Positions 25,443 to 36,696 of a stretch of 64,000 bases of DNA are shown here, piece by piece. Numbering within the stretch: position 1 is the first letter of the stretch; each line of letters opens with the position of its first letter. Source of the DNA: Tetrahymena thermophila SB210 (taxonomy: Eukaryota; Ciliophora; Oligohymenophorea; Hymenostomatida; Tetrahymenidae). The stretch spans positions 124,001 through 188,000 of the forward strand of contig NW_002476578.1 of NCBI RefSeq assembly GCF_000189635.1, in the 5' to 3' direction. The translations under genes were made by a program, and so were the position numbers. The notes beneath the pieces were generated by a model. That model did no database searches, was not told the origin of the DNA, and saw only the letters and a list, made by a program, of their open reading frames with translations.

Positions 25443-27065
25443 TCAGAAAAGAGTAACTAATAAAATCAAACTTAAAGTAGTTTTAATGATAATAGAGTTT
25501 GAAGTAGTTTCAATATCATCATATCTTCCACTTTCACTTTCATCACATTCACTTGATTCATAAGTTATACAAATTGAATCATCTAAACTTTTGTTAATAT
25601 ATCCATTAGTATAAGTATTTTTTGGACAAGCCTTACATTTTTCGTTTGAATTAATATTGTAAAAACCTGTTTAGCTATAAAAATCATAACCACAAGGCCT
25701 TAGATCACAGACTGTAGAACCCTCAGTAGAGTACGTTCCTGCTTCACATTTTTCACATCCTTTCCCTTTTCCATCATAATCATAGCCAGTAATACTCCAT
25801 TTATTTTCAGGACACTTATTTGATGGCACATTGCAAACTTTATCATCTAATCCTTATGTATTTTCTTGTGGGGTAGACTTACCTATTGGGCATTTTTAGC
25901 ATTCTGTTTCTTTAGAATTTTTATAATAGCCATTTATGTTATAATAACCATAACCACAATAAGTTAGATCACATCTTTTAGAGCCTACTAAAGAGTAAGT
26001 ACCTGGCTCACAATCAGAACATCCGTTCCCTTTCCCATCAAAATCATAGCCTGAATAACTAAATTTGCCTTAAGGACAGAATTATAGCTACACATCACAA
26101 ACTTATTCATCATTTCCTATAGTCTATTGCTCCTTAGTAGATTTGCCTGGAGGGCACTCAGTGCAATTCAATTCCTTATTAATATTAAAATATCCTGTAC
26201 TACTATAATAACCTTAATCACAAGGCCTTAGTTAACATTTTTTTGAGCCTAATAAAGAATGAGTACCAGGTCTACACATCTTACATTGACTTTCATTTGT
26301 ATTACCATCATAACCTGAAGTACTAAATTTACCTTCAGGACACTATTTTAATTACAAAGTACATACTTTATCATTATCTCCTATAGTCATTTCTTTATCA
26401 GTTGATTTACCAATTGGGCAAACTCTACATTTCTCATTAAGTCTAGTATTGTAATAGCCTGTTGAGCTATAAGTGCCAACACCGCAGACTTTTAGATAAC
26501 ACTTTTTGAAACCTTTATATGAGTGAGTACCAGGCTCACATGTTTAGCATCCACTGCCTTTTCCATCACTATCATAACCTGTTTCACTATATGTACCTTC
26601 AGGACATTCTTCTAACTGTAAATCACAAGCAGTATCATCATCATCTCCTATTGTATTTTCTTGTTTGGTGGATTTGTCATATGGGCAATATTCACACTCA
26701 TCATCTCTATCTCCTTCATTTTTATCATAGTAGCCAGTTTCGCTATAATAGCCATAGCCACAAGGGATTAGATTGCATTCTTTAGAACCTTCCAAAGAGG
26801 AAGTTCCATTGAGACAATTAGTGCATCCATCAATATCATAGCCAGTTTCGCTAAAAGTACCAGCCTAGCATTTTTTAATAGAACAAGCTAATTAACTAGT
26901 TCCTATAGTTCCTTTTTTTGGAGTACATGTACCTTCATCGCAATTAGTACAAGGGCCATTATCATCTTTTCCATCTATACTAAAAGTACAAAGTTCACAG
27001 TCAGCTGTATATGCTATCTGTAATAGCGCAAAAGCAAGTATCAAGCAAAAAACTTTTGAATACAT
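25443..27065 (-). CDS. Cysteine-rich GPI-anchored surface antigen-like protein, copy 7
   Basis: Intact 540-residue frame. Signal peptide (MYSKVFCLILAFALL), N-terminal CELCTFSIDGKD block, a shortened first linker (CTNCLNGT lacks the preceding KGKG found in sisters), then about five CxxC repeats and the GPI-type tail. The acidic run is only ECDESESGRYDD. The middle section from about 26544 to 26795 has no TAA or TAG and is therefore open even in the standard code. Otherwise as for the other copies; role inferred as cell-surface antigen. Confidence 0.83.
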
Positions 27066-27751
27066 TAAGTTTTATTTATTTATTCTGTATCTTTTTTATT
27101 ATTTTCTTATGATTTATAATCTAAAGTAATTATATTTTTTTAACTGCCTTCTTTTAAAATAATAAGACCAGTACTATAATTAGTTATTATGCAAAGTATA
27201 TATCATTTGGTTCTATGAGATTTTCATTTAAAACAAAAACCAATTTTTCTCATTAATTAAGAGCACCTTTATCTTTTTAAACAAATCCTAAGTTTAACAA
27301 ATAAGCAGTTTACTAAAGGATTACATTATAAATCAATCAAAATAGGGTGATTTATTTTGAAATGAATTTCTATTGAAAGATCTAACTAATTTCGTTTTGT
27401 TTATTCATCTTTAAAGGCAATAAAAATATATTTCAATATTTGTGATTCATTAACCATACATACATTAATCTGAAATTTAAAATGATCTATAAAATTGTAA
27501 ATAAAAAAATATACAAATGTATTTTTAATTAATAGCTAGTAAGGAAATAGGTCTATATTTAGTAAAACAAAAAATACATTTATATCACCTAAATTAATTA
27601 AAAGTCACAGTTTTATTTGAAATTAATATAAAGCACAAAATGCACAATATAAAATATAGTAAGAAAATTATGAACCTACTCATATTGAGGTAAAATAGGG
27701 AGGGAGAGAAGAGTTATATAATAAATATGAAATAATTTGATTTTTTTTATT
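27066..27751. repeat. Spacer block D, copy 3
   Basis: Upstream flank of antigen copy 7; same landmarks as the other D blocks. Confidence 0.75.
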
Positions 27752-28800
27752 GGGTAATACAACTTTGAAATTTGGTTGAAAATTTTTAATTATATTCTAA
27801 TAGAGTAATTAAGGTACTTATTTAGAATAAGTTCTCTATCTATTCTTAATAAGGTAAATTAAATTATAGTACAAAATGAGAAAATAAAGCTAGACTGAAT
27901 GAATGACGGCTATTCATATATGGTATGATAAAATTTAAATTCAGTAAATTATTTTTGTATAATTTCCAATTATGTAATAATTAAAAATTAAATCACTCAC
28001 TAAGATGACCTAATTAATTTTGATTAGTACTTATTTATTTGTAAATTTACTCTCTATTAATCATAATATATTTATTCAAATAATAAATTTAATAATTTAA
28101 GAAACATTTTACTATAAAATAAATTAAAACTTTCATTTAATGTTTAGCTGAAAAATGTTTATTTTTATAAGAATTCATCATATAAATTATGCTAAAATTT
28201 TTAAAATTTAAATTTAATTAAAGTTCAAATAAATTCTAAATGTGAAGTTAAATTCTACAAATAAAAAAGAAAGTAATCTACAATAATTTTAACAGAGAGA
28301 CAGACAGGATGAATTGATTCATAAAATTTCTACAAAATATTATTTTTAATTATTAATGAAGGAAAAAATAAAATAAATTTCTTAGTTTAAATTAAATTTA
28401 TTAATTAATTACTACTAAACTAAAAAATTTAAGATATATTGTTTTGATTTACTTTGTTAAATAGAAATTAAATTATGTTTATATTAATGCTGTTTCGATA
28501 ATCCATATTAATCCTCCTTTTTGGAAACGAAATCCACTTTTATCAAGAATATTTTAACATTTGTTTTTCTTATATTTAAAAATTTTGTTTTATTTTTTCT
28601 TTTAAAATAGTTTATTTAACTTATTATTTTTTTTTTTTAAGGAATATATATCATCAAAAATATTAAAAGAGCAAAAAGTTTAAAATTAAAACTTTACGCT
28701 AAAGATTAGATTTTTAAACATCATTCACTAATCAAATAATATCTTAAATATAAATAATATACTCTAATTCATCATTAATTAAGAATCGCCTATATTAAGG
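27752..28800. repeat. Spacer block A, copy 3
   Basis: Right-most copy of block A, more diverged than the other two. It marks the right boundary of the antigen array; nothing repeated is seen beyond it. Confidence 0.65.
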
Positions 28801-29576
28801 GCTAAAAAAAATTTTACAAATTAAAAAATACCTATTCAAAATGGGAAGGGTTTTCCATTAATCAATGAGGAGTTAGAGTAAATTAATTAGTTTATTAGAC
28901 AGTTAATTTAATTTAGAATATTTATATAGTTAAAAATAAAAACTATTTAAAACAATCAAAAATGTTAAATAATAAATAAAATATATATTGAGCCTTTTCT
29001 TTTTAATTTAGATTGCTTTTTATGTAAATTTGATATGGAATTAACTAACTATTACAAATATATTTTAACTTCATCTTTTTTTTCTTATTTCTTTTTAAAA
29101 CCAATTAAATAAAATTAATTTAATAAAATTTTCTTATTAGCTCTTTTAGAATGATCTTTAGTTCTAATCATATTTGATGGAAAGTTAGGTATTTAATTTA
29201 AGAGAAATAGCTATAAAAAAACTTTTTAACTATTTAAAATATTTTTCTTTTATCTAGATACCCAATTTAAAATAATTGTAAAATTTTAATAAAAAAATAA
29301 AATAAATACCTAATATATTCTTTTAAAATAAAAACTAAGTTAATTAAATTTAAGTATTGATTTTGAGTATTTTGATATGTTAATTAAATTTGTTTTAGTT
29401 TTATAGTGGTTATAAAGCAGTGCATTGAAAACTTAAATATCTTAAAAGGTTTAAATTTATTAATCTTTAGCTTTTATTATATCTACTTAGATCAATATAA
29501 CTAATTCTTAAGCAATATTATTTATTATTAATTACAAGCATTTTTATAGAAGTTTAACTAGCTAAATTTATATAAA
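28801..29576. other. Intergenic spacer, nothing recognised
   Basis: Very AT-rich spacer upstream of the FHA gene. I see no repeat, RNA gene or convincing frame. Confidence 0.5.
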
Positions 29577-30800
29577 ATGAAAAGATACATTCTCAAACTT
29601 ATAGATGGTAAAGATTCAACTACCATTCAAAAATGGAAGCTTAAGAAGGACAAGTATGTTTATTATAATAGCATTTTCATTTTCAAAAGTGTAAAAATTC
29701 ATTTTTTTATTCAGTACTTACATTATTGGAAGAAGTGATAAGGTAGAAATCCCAATTTAGCAAGAATCTATTTCAAGAAAGCACGCCGAAATCTGCGTTT
29801 TAGAAAATAGTGCTACAATTAAAGACTTAGGATCTGGTACTAATAAAAAGATTTTCATTGTTTACTTCAAGCTAAATATTTTATTTTAAATTAGCAAACG
29901 GTACATTCATAGATGATAAGATAGCAAAACATAATTAAATAATATTCCTTAAAAATGGCACTAAAATTTATTTAGGAGACTCTCCTAATTACTTGATTGT
30001 CAAAGGTAATTTGTATAATGCTAAAGTACTTATAATAAAATATTTTTTAATTAGAAAAAGAAAGAAAAGCCAAGGTTTCTGAACAATCTTTATAGGAATA
30101 AGCCGAAGAATAAGAAGAAGTTGAAGAATAATAAACAAAGGAACAAAAAAAATTGAAAAAGAAAAAAGAATCTAAATAAAAAGAAAGCGATGAGGATGAT
30201 GAGTAAGAGATTGAATAAAAAAAAGAATAAAAAAAGAAGAAAAGCAGTAAAGAATAATAAGAAGATAGAGAACGTTCTCGTTCTTATGAAAAAGAAAAGT
30301 AAAAAAGTAGTAAAAATGAATAAAAAGAACCTTAGACACAAGAATAAAAACCCAACACTTCAGTGTATTCTTTATTTATTACTTTTTTAATAGAATATAA
30401 TGAAAAACATTTTTAAATTAAATTATAGTAGCAAAGACCTCAATGCATCAGATAAGAGAAAACTCTTATGGCAAAACAAGAAAACTGATAATTTAGAAAG
30501 TAAAGCTTAAATATATGGAAAAGTAGAAGCTAATGCAGAAGAGACCAATAAATTTTTTAAGTTGCTCGGATTCAAATCTGTATAAATTAATTTTAGTTGT
30601 TAGTTTTTATTAATATTTATTTTTCATACAATCAATTAAAGAGCGCTGATGGAAAGTCTTCAACAGGAGCTAAAGTTCAAAACTATTTTATTACAAAGAG
30701 TGGTTCTGATAAATAGACCATGATTAATGATTTAGAAAGTTAATATAATGAAGGTATGAAGAGAAAAAATGGTAACAAGGGAGGTTTAGGTTATAATTGA
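29577..30800 (+). CDS. FHA domain protein with C-terminal SMAP-like domain
   Basis: Six exons: 29577-29653, 29715-29836, 29895-30005, 30055-30362, 30394-30579, 30642-30800; all junctions GT...AG and in phase, giving 320 residues. Residues about 1-104 are an FHA domain: IIGRS near 30, SRKHAEI near 45, DLGSANGTFID across the exon 2/3 junction. FHA domains bind phosphothreonine peptides. Residues about 105-206 are a Lys/Glu/Gln-rich, probably disordered nuclear-type linker. The last 110 residues contain a Trp, then NKFFKLLGF, and end with a QYNEGMKRKNGNKGGLGYN-like motif. This fits the SMAP domain of small nuclear or nucleolar proteins (KNOP1, C11orf58). A role in RNA processing or the nucleolus is inference. 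Standard-code ORFs inside the linker, on both strands, are artefacts of its composition. Confidence 0.8.
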
Positions 30801-31344
30801 ATATAATAATTTAAATTTAATAGTAAATTAATTAGTTAGTTAATACAAATATTTATAATCTATATTTATATTTTTAAAGTTTATTTTAGAATCCTTTTCA
30901 TTATTTGTCAAAACCATTTATCATTCTTTTTTTTCATTTGTGATAAATGAATCACATAAAATTTATTTTACAAATAATTATTTTATTTAAAATGTAAAAA
31001 TGCTCATTCATACATTCTTGTATTTATTATAATTTATTCAAGAATTGATTGGATCTTTTTAGGATTAAAAAAATAAGAAATATCTATTTGTGTTTTGATA
31101 ATATCATCCAATCTTTTTTGCTTTATAATTTTTAAAAACTAGCTATTAATTAACAGTATTTCCTTCCAAACTCAAATTTTCAAAAAGGAAATTAAAATTT
31201 TTAAGCAAATTTATTTGTGGATTTTAATAATAAAGAGATAGCTACTTCACATTTTTATTAATCTAGAATTCAGAACAAAAGCCTTTAATTACTGAAATTT
31301 AAAATAGCTTATAAAACGAATATAGTTGAGCGCAAATAAAAATT
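30801..31344. other. Intergenic spacer, nothing recognised
   Basis: AT-rich sequence between two plus-strand genes; no feature seen. Confidence 0.5.
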
Positions 31345-34300
31345 ATGAGCTTAAAGCAGAATTATTAGGAAAAAGATAAGAATGCGTAATATTTAGAGTG
31401 TTTTAACATTTTGAAATAGATATAATAGATTAAACCTGACAAGTTTTCTTAAAAAATTGTTGATACAAGTCTTATCCTTCAGTTATAAAAACTATCTCAG
31501 AAAATATAATAAACTAAGAAGCACTAACTTCATGAATAGACGACTAGATATTAAAACTACCTTCCATCTCCATGTAAAATATGACTTTATAAGCAATAAA
31601 TATTTTCTTTATTTTTTTAATATTTTTACTCAAAATAGAATTTCAGTCTCCTTCAAAAGAAGGCAATTTAACTAATTAAGCGAATAAGATTTTACAAAAA
31701 CTAAGCTATAAAAGAGTGTTGAAAGAAGTTTTTGGAATTATGTGCTTACAAGAAGTAAAAGCTTTCTTGTTTGTCGTTTAAATTTATTTTAATTTATGAA
31801 TAAATAACAGTGTATTTTTCCTTACTTTGAATTCGAAGAGCTTATTTAATTAAGGTTAGTGTGTAAATCATTCTAGGATGCTTTTAGTTAATTTTTCACT
31901 TAGTTACTACCCTAACTTGAGCAAACTCTTATCAGATACATAGTATTAATAAATTTTAAAAGGCAAAACATTTTATTATTGTTATGAAAAAAGTTTAGAA
32001 ACCCAGATTTGGACTTATCAGAACTAAAGAAGGCTGCTTATTTCTAAATTCCTTATGAAATCAGGGAATGGGTTATTTTAGATTCTAGATAATGCTAAAA
32101 TGTAATCGAAAATACTCTTTATAGATAAGACATAGATTCTTTAAAGCAAATCAAAAAAGTACCTAAGCAATTCGATGCTTCGTTTGCTCCTTTCTGCATA
32201 CTTTTAGGGATTAAATAACCGATACAATATCATAAAGGAGATGGAAAATTAGAAATGAGCTGGCATAGCTAGTTCTTAAAGATAACTTCTTCAACAAATA
32301 ATATTTTAAAGTTTATGAGTTTGGATTTCAGCAAAATAACATAAAATTAAATAGATGAAATAATATTTTATTTAAATTAATTTACTTTTCAGTAGTTAGA
32401 AAACTTTAATTCATCAGCTCTTAAGTTGTTTGTATGGACAAGGGCATTAGTTTCTCTCTATCATATAGATAACATATTTAAAATAAGGAAGCCTAACGAG
32501 TAAAATTATTTGAATAATAATAGGTTTATTAATATTATTAATATATTTTATTTAGATTGATAGGAAAAATAGACAATAAGATCATAGAAAGTATGTTCAT
32601 CATTTAGAAAGAAAAAGGAATAATTAATAAATTGAGAAGAATAATGAAAAATGATAAAATGTTTAAAATCTACTTAGACTTCAATTAGATTGAAAAACCC
32701 AAAGCTGTTTAGGATAAAAACATACATTTTTTTAGCTTAGACAATGCTTAGCTAATATAGCAATTTTTAAATTATTTGACTCTTAAAGATATTTTAAAGC
32801 TAAGGTCAACAAATACTTTTATCAAGGAGCTATGTCATGTTTATATTCTTAGTTGTTTGAGTGAATAAATCACTTCTTTAGAGAGAAAAAAAATGCTTCA
32901 CATTAATTAGATATACCCAGTCTTACCTTCTTTATATGAAAATTGTTTTTTTTCTGATTTTTTTGATGTCTCATCTGAAATTCTTATGAAAAAGTTATTT
33001 CTTGTTGATCGTCACTCTTTCTCTAGATTTAAATGCTAAACGAAACCAAGCCATTCTTTAGAAAAATTTTGCAAGATAGTGTCTATAATTTTCAATATTT
33101 AACCATAATAAAATAGTTTACAAACTACACAATAAACAAAATAGATTTCTACACTATAATAAACTATGAACCAAACGCTTAATCAAAGCAATTAGAGAGA
33201 TCAATATTTCTAATATATAAAAAACTCAATCAACTCAAAAACATTTGAAAGCTAATTAAAATAATTTAATCCCTTTCATATAAATCCTGAAGTAAAATTA
33301 AGAATATTTTCTGATATATAATTAAATTAATTTCAATTAATTTTTAACAGAAAATAAAAGAGTGTGAGGAAATAGCTTTTAGTCTAGAAAGTGATTTGAT
33401 GAAGGATCCTAATTAAATAGGTATTATAGAAGATTTATAAGGATTAAGATTGTACATAAATCTATTAATCATTTTTTATAGAGCTACTATGCCTCTAGAT
33501 TATTGCAATTCTAATATATTTTAAGAAAACCTCTTAGATGTTTATTCTGATATTTACAGTATAACTGATTCTTGTTAGAGGCTTTTCAAAATTTGCTATA
33601 ACTTTTCTCTGCTTACTCCAGAAAATATGAAAATTATTGTCTCCTAAGCTTTTGAATCTCTTTAGAATGATCACTAACATCTTGTAACATAATTGAAGGT
33701 AAAAAATAAATATAATTTATCAAACAATCATATTCAATTCATAAATAAATTTTTAAGTAATTCAAAAAAAATATTTTAAAATTAAAAATAATAATTCAAT
33801 TAGAAGTTTAATTTTTATAAATTTTTTACTAAAAATTTATTTACAAAAACTATTCTGATTTTTTAATTTATTTTAATCGAACAAAATAATTAATTTATTT
33901 TTATATAAATCCAAATTTATATGCGAATATATAATTTTAACAGAAAAAGGAGTTTTCATAATTAAAACATCTATACCAAAGAGCAAGAGATTCAAAAGAG
34001 TTAAATGGGGATAAAGTGTAACTTATAATAATTGAGCTAATAGAGAGATATAACACTTAGTAGAGAAGTAATGAAGTGACTTAAAAAATTAAGTAGGCTA
34101 AAGAAAAGTAGGAAAAAACATAAAACTTTTTGAATTATTTCAAACATTTCTTCTTGAGAAATATTTTAAATTTTTTGCCTTTGTAGGATCTATTATCATT
34201 TGGATTAGTTAGTAAAAATGCTTTTTAAATTTATAATATATATTTACACTTTAGAATTCACATTGAGGCTTCTTAGATAAGAAATTTAGAGCTTAAATTT

Positions 34301-35305
34301 GAAAATTAAGTAAATTATTTACTCATTTTTTAAAGCAGTTTTAATTTTATTCTTTTACCAATAAATAGATAAAGAGTATTGATAGAAAAAAGAGAATTTA
34401 CTTTTAAGATTCTGAAATTGATTATCCAAAAAAGGAACATGCCATTTAGCTTTTAACAGAAATAAGTCTTAAGGATGTTAGTAATCTTAAAAGAATAACT
34501 AAATCATGTGCAGGTTTTGACTTATTTGCCAAGCCTGTTGTTGAGTTACTTAACATTAAATTAGAGTACAAAATAGTGTATTTGAAAAAGCAAGTTGATT
34601 ATTGGACAAGTTTATTTAAATTTATGCAAATTAATGATTTTAATAAAATTCTTCAGGAGTTTTAAGTGGAAATCGTTGAAACTGCTAAAATAAAGAAAAT
34701 CGAAAGCTATATCAAGGAAAATTAAAACTTCACAATTCAAAATGCATTTAAATTGAGTGAATCATTATCAAAATTAGTCAAATGGATTTTTGGTAAATTA
34801 AATAAATATTGTAAGTTAATTTTAAATTAAATTTAATTAAAATATATTTTTAGGTGTTTTGGAAATACACAAATTCCTGAGACGATATAGTTTATGCGAG
34901 GAATAAGAAGAAATGATGGATATTAATGAGTTAAAAATAGCTAATTATCTTGATTTTAGATAAAAGTAATCTTATAAAATGCTTAGATATATAGGCAAGC
35001 ACACTGAATACTAAAAAGAATATGAATACTGGAGCCAAATATTCTTAAAAGAAAGCAATAAATAAAGAAGATAAAAAGAAATTTAAATAATTGATGAAAG
35101 CAAATAACCTAATAGCAAAATTAAACGAGTGAATACATAAGATACTAATTAAAACTTAAAAAAGAGCAAAATAGATGAAGAGGATGAGGAAGAAGATTCA
35201 AGCTCATTTTAAAATTAAAATTATAACTATCTGAATTAATCTGAGCAATTTATAAATTCAAAGCAACCAGTTTAGGATTATAAAATGAATAAATCTGCAA
35301 TTTGA
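31345..35305 (+). CDS. F-box-like protein with two dynein microtubule-binding-domain-like modules
   Basis: Nine exons: 31345-31573, 31639-31754, 31811-31942, 31994-32523, 32556-33291, 33351-33698, 33944-34309, 34369-34810, 34854-35305; phases agree, total 1116 residues. Three F-box-like segments: about 116-146 (FEFEELIQLRLVCKSFQDAF), 400-432 (LTLKDILKLRSTNTFIKEL) and 768-800 (LPLQDLLSFGLVSKNAFQI). Two modules, about 202-326 and 850-985, follow the pattern of the dynein heavy-chain microtubule-binding domain. Each has DI/DVxxLKxI, a helix (FCILLGIK or VVELLNIK), a Trp after a short insert, then a Phe/Ile-rich helix, an IESYIKEN-like helix and an LxxWxxxxxxxY helix. No AAA motor, P-loop or long coiled-coil stalk is present. 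The C-terminus is acidic and basic low complexity. F-boxes normally dock Skp1 in ubiquitin ligases, so a microtubule-linked adaptor is an inference; the segments could also be diverged helical repeats. Confidence 0.7.
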
Positions 35306-36130
35306 AAATCTAAAATTATAATAATTTCTATAATATTCTATTGATCTGAGCATATAAAAATAATCAAAACTAAATTTACAAATAAAACTAATTTTTAAAA
35401 GACATTTTAATAGACTATTTTAATAATTAAATTTATTAATATTATTTATAAAACTAGTAAAATTAAAAATGAGCCTATATTTTATAATGTATTTATTATC
35501 TGTTCTGTTAGTTCATTTCAGTTGGAAAGATGGATATTAAGAAGATTTATTCTAAACATAAAAAAATTAAATTTTTCTTTTAGTAAATTATTTAAACTAA
35601 TTTTTTATTTAATTTTAAAGTATTAAAATAAAAAGACCTATTATGTTTTTACAAATAGAAAACTAAAGATTTTAATTTATTTATTTCTAATATAACGTAA
35701 ATAATCTTTTTTATATTTAAATAACATAAAAGACATTTTTTAAAATAGGTTTTTTTTTCAATATAATTTATTTTTTATTGATTTTTGGTTATATTATGAT
35801 TAATTTTTCAATTAAATTTAGGTTTTCCTATTAGAATGATAAAGCAAATTTATTTATTTATAATTTATAAAAAATTATTTATGAGAAAATTTAAATTTTA
35901 TCTTTTTAACTTAAGCATACGAAGATAGAAAATTTATATATACAGATCTGTAAAATAAATAAATAAATTAATAAAATTATTTTTGTTGATTGATTGATTT
36001 TGTTTTATTATTATTTATATAAATTACTTCATTAATAAATAAGGGGGTATAAAATGGTTTTGATATGGTATGAAGAATATGTTTTTTGCTGATTTGTTTA
36101 TTTGTTTTTTTTCATTATTTATTTATTCAT
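35306..36130. other. Convergent intergenic spacer
   Basis: AT-rich spacer between the 3' ends of two convergent genes. Nothing recognised. Confidence 0.5.
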
Positions 36131-36673
36131 TCAATCTTGTTAGTTTTATGACTCTTTCCAAAAACGAAGAACAGCTCCATCTAGAATTTTATCAACAATT
36201 TAGATGAAATCACCTTCGGGAGTTCCAGGAGGAAGTTCAAAAGCATCTATATTAGCGAACAGATTGTTTTTATTTGGTGCATATAAATTAGAAGAGAAAT
36301 CTGGCAGATAAACATTTAAACTTTTAGTTTCTTCGTTTGTGAATTTTGTTGTTTGAGGAGGAAATGGTTTCTTCTTAAAAAAGGATGCCTTAGTTTTATT
36401 ATAATCCTTCAAGATAAAGTTAGCTGTTTTCTTAAACGATTCCTTATCTCCAGCACATTACTGATAAGTTTAATATAGAGCAATACCAATTCTTGTTTAG
36501 AAATTTAGGTTTTAATCTTTATCAGCAAATTGCAATTTTTTTTCTTCATTTTCCATAGATTTCTCAGATTTAAGGCCTGTGAAACTTTTTCTTTTGTTCC
36601 TAAACTCATCTTCTGAATTAGCTCTCTTTTCTTATTTTACATCAAAAGAATTTAAATATTAACTAAAAAACAT
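36131..36673 (-). CDS. Unknown protein, possibly the 3' part of the neighbouring gene
   Basis: Single open frame of 180 residues from an ATG at 36673 (MFFSQYLNSFDVKQEKRANS) to TGA. The first third is charged; the rest looks folded, with ALYQTYQQCAGDKESFKKTA, a KPFPPQT segment and LPPGTPEGDF near the end. No family recognised. The upstream minus-strand frame ends only 24 bases before this start. A GT...AG pair (about 36798 to 36666, in phase) could join both into one protein, in which case the true start is not 36673. The pronounced codon regularity of residues 15-180 supports real coding. Confidence 0.6.
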
Positions 36674-36696
36674 TTATTAAACACCAAATATAATTA

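Noticed and set aside
26519-26785. His/Tyr-rich plus-strand ORF opposite antigen copy 7
   Set aside because: Antisense of the Cys-rich repeat region; composition follows from the minus-strand gene.
30090-30341. Hydrophobic minus-strand ORF opposite the FHA gene
   Set aside because: It is the complement of a Lys/Glu-rich coding linker, which always gives a Phe/Leu-rich shadow frame.
31853-31874. A 22-base GT...AG stretch that could be an intron in the F-box gene
   Set aside because: Too short, and reading through it restores the F-box pattern LRLVCKSF.
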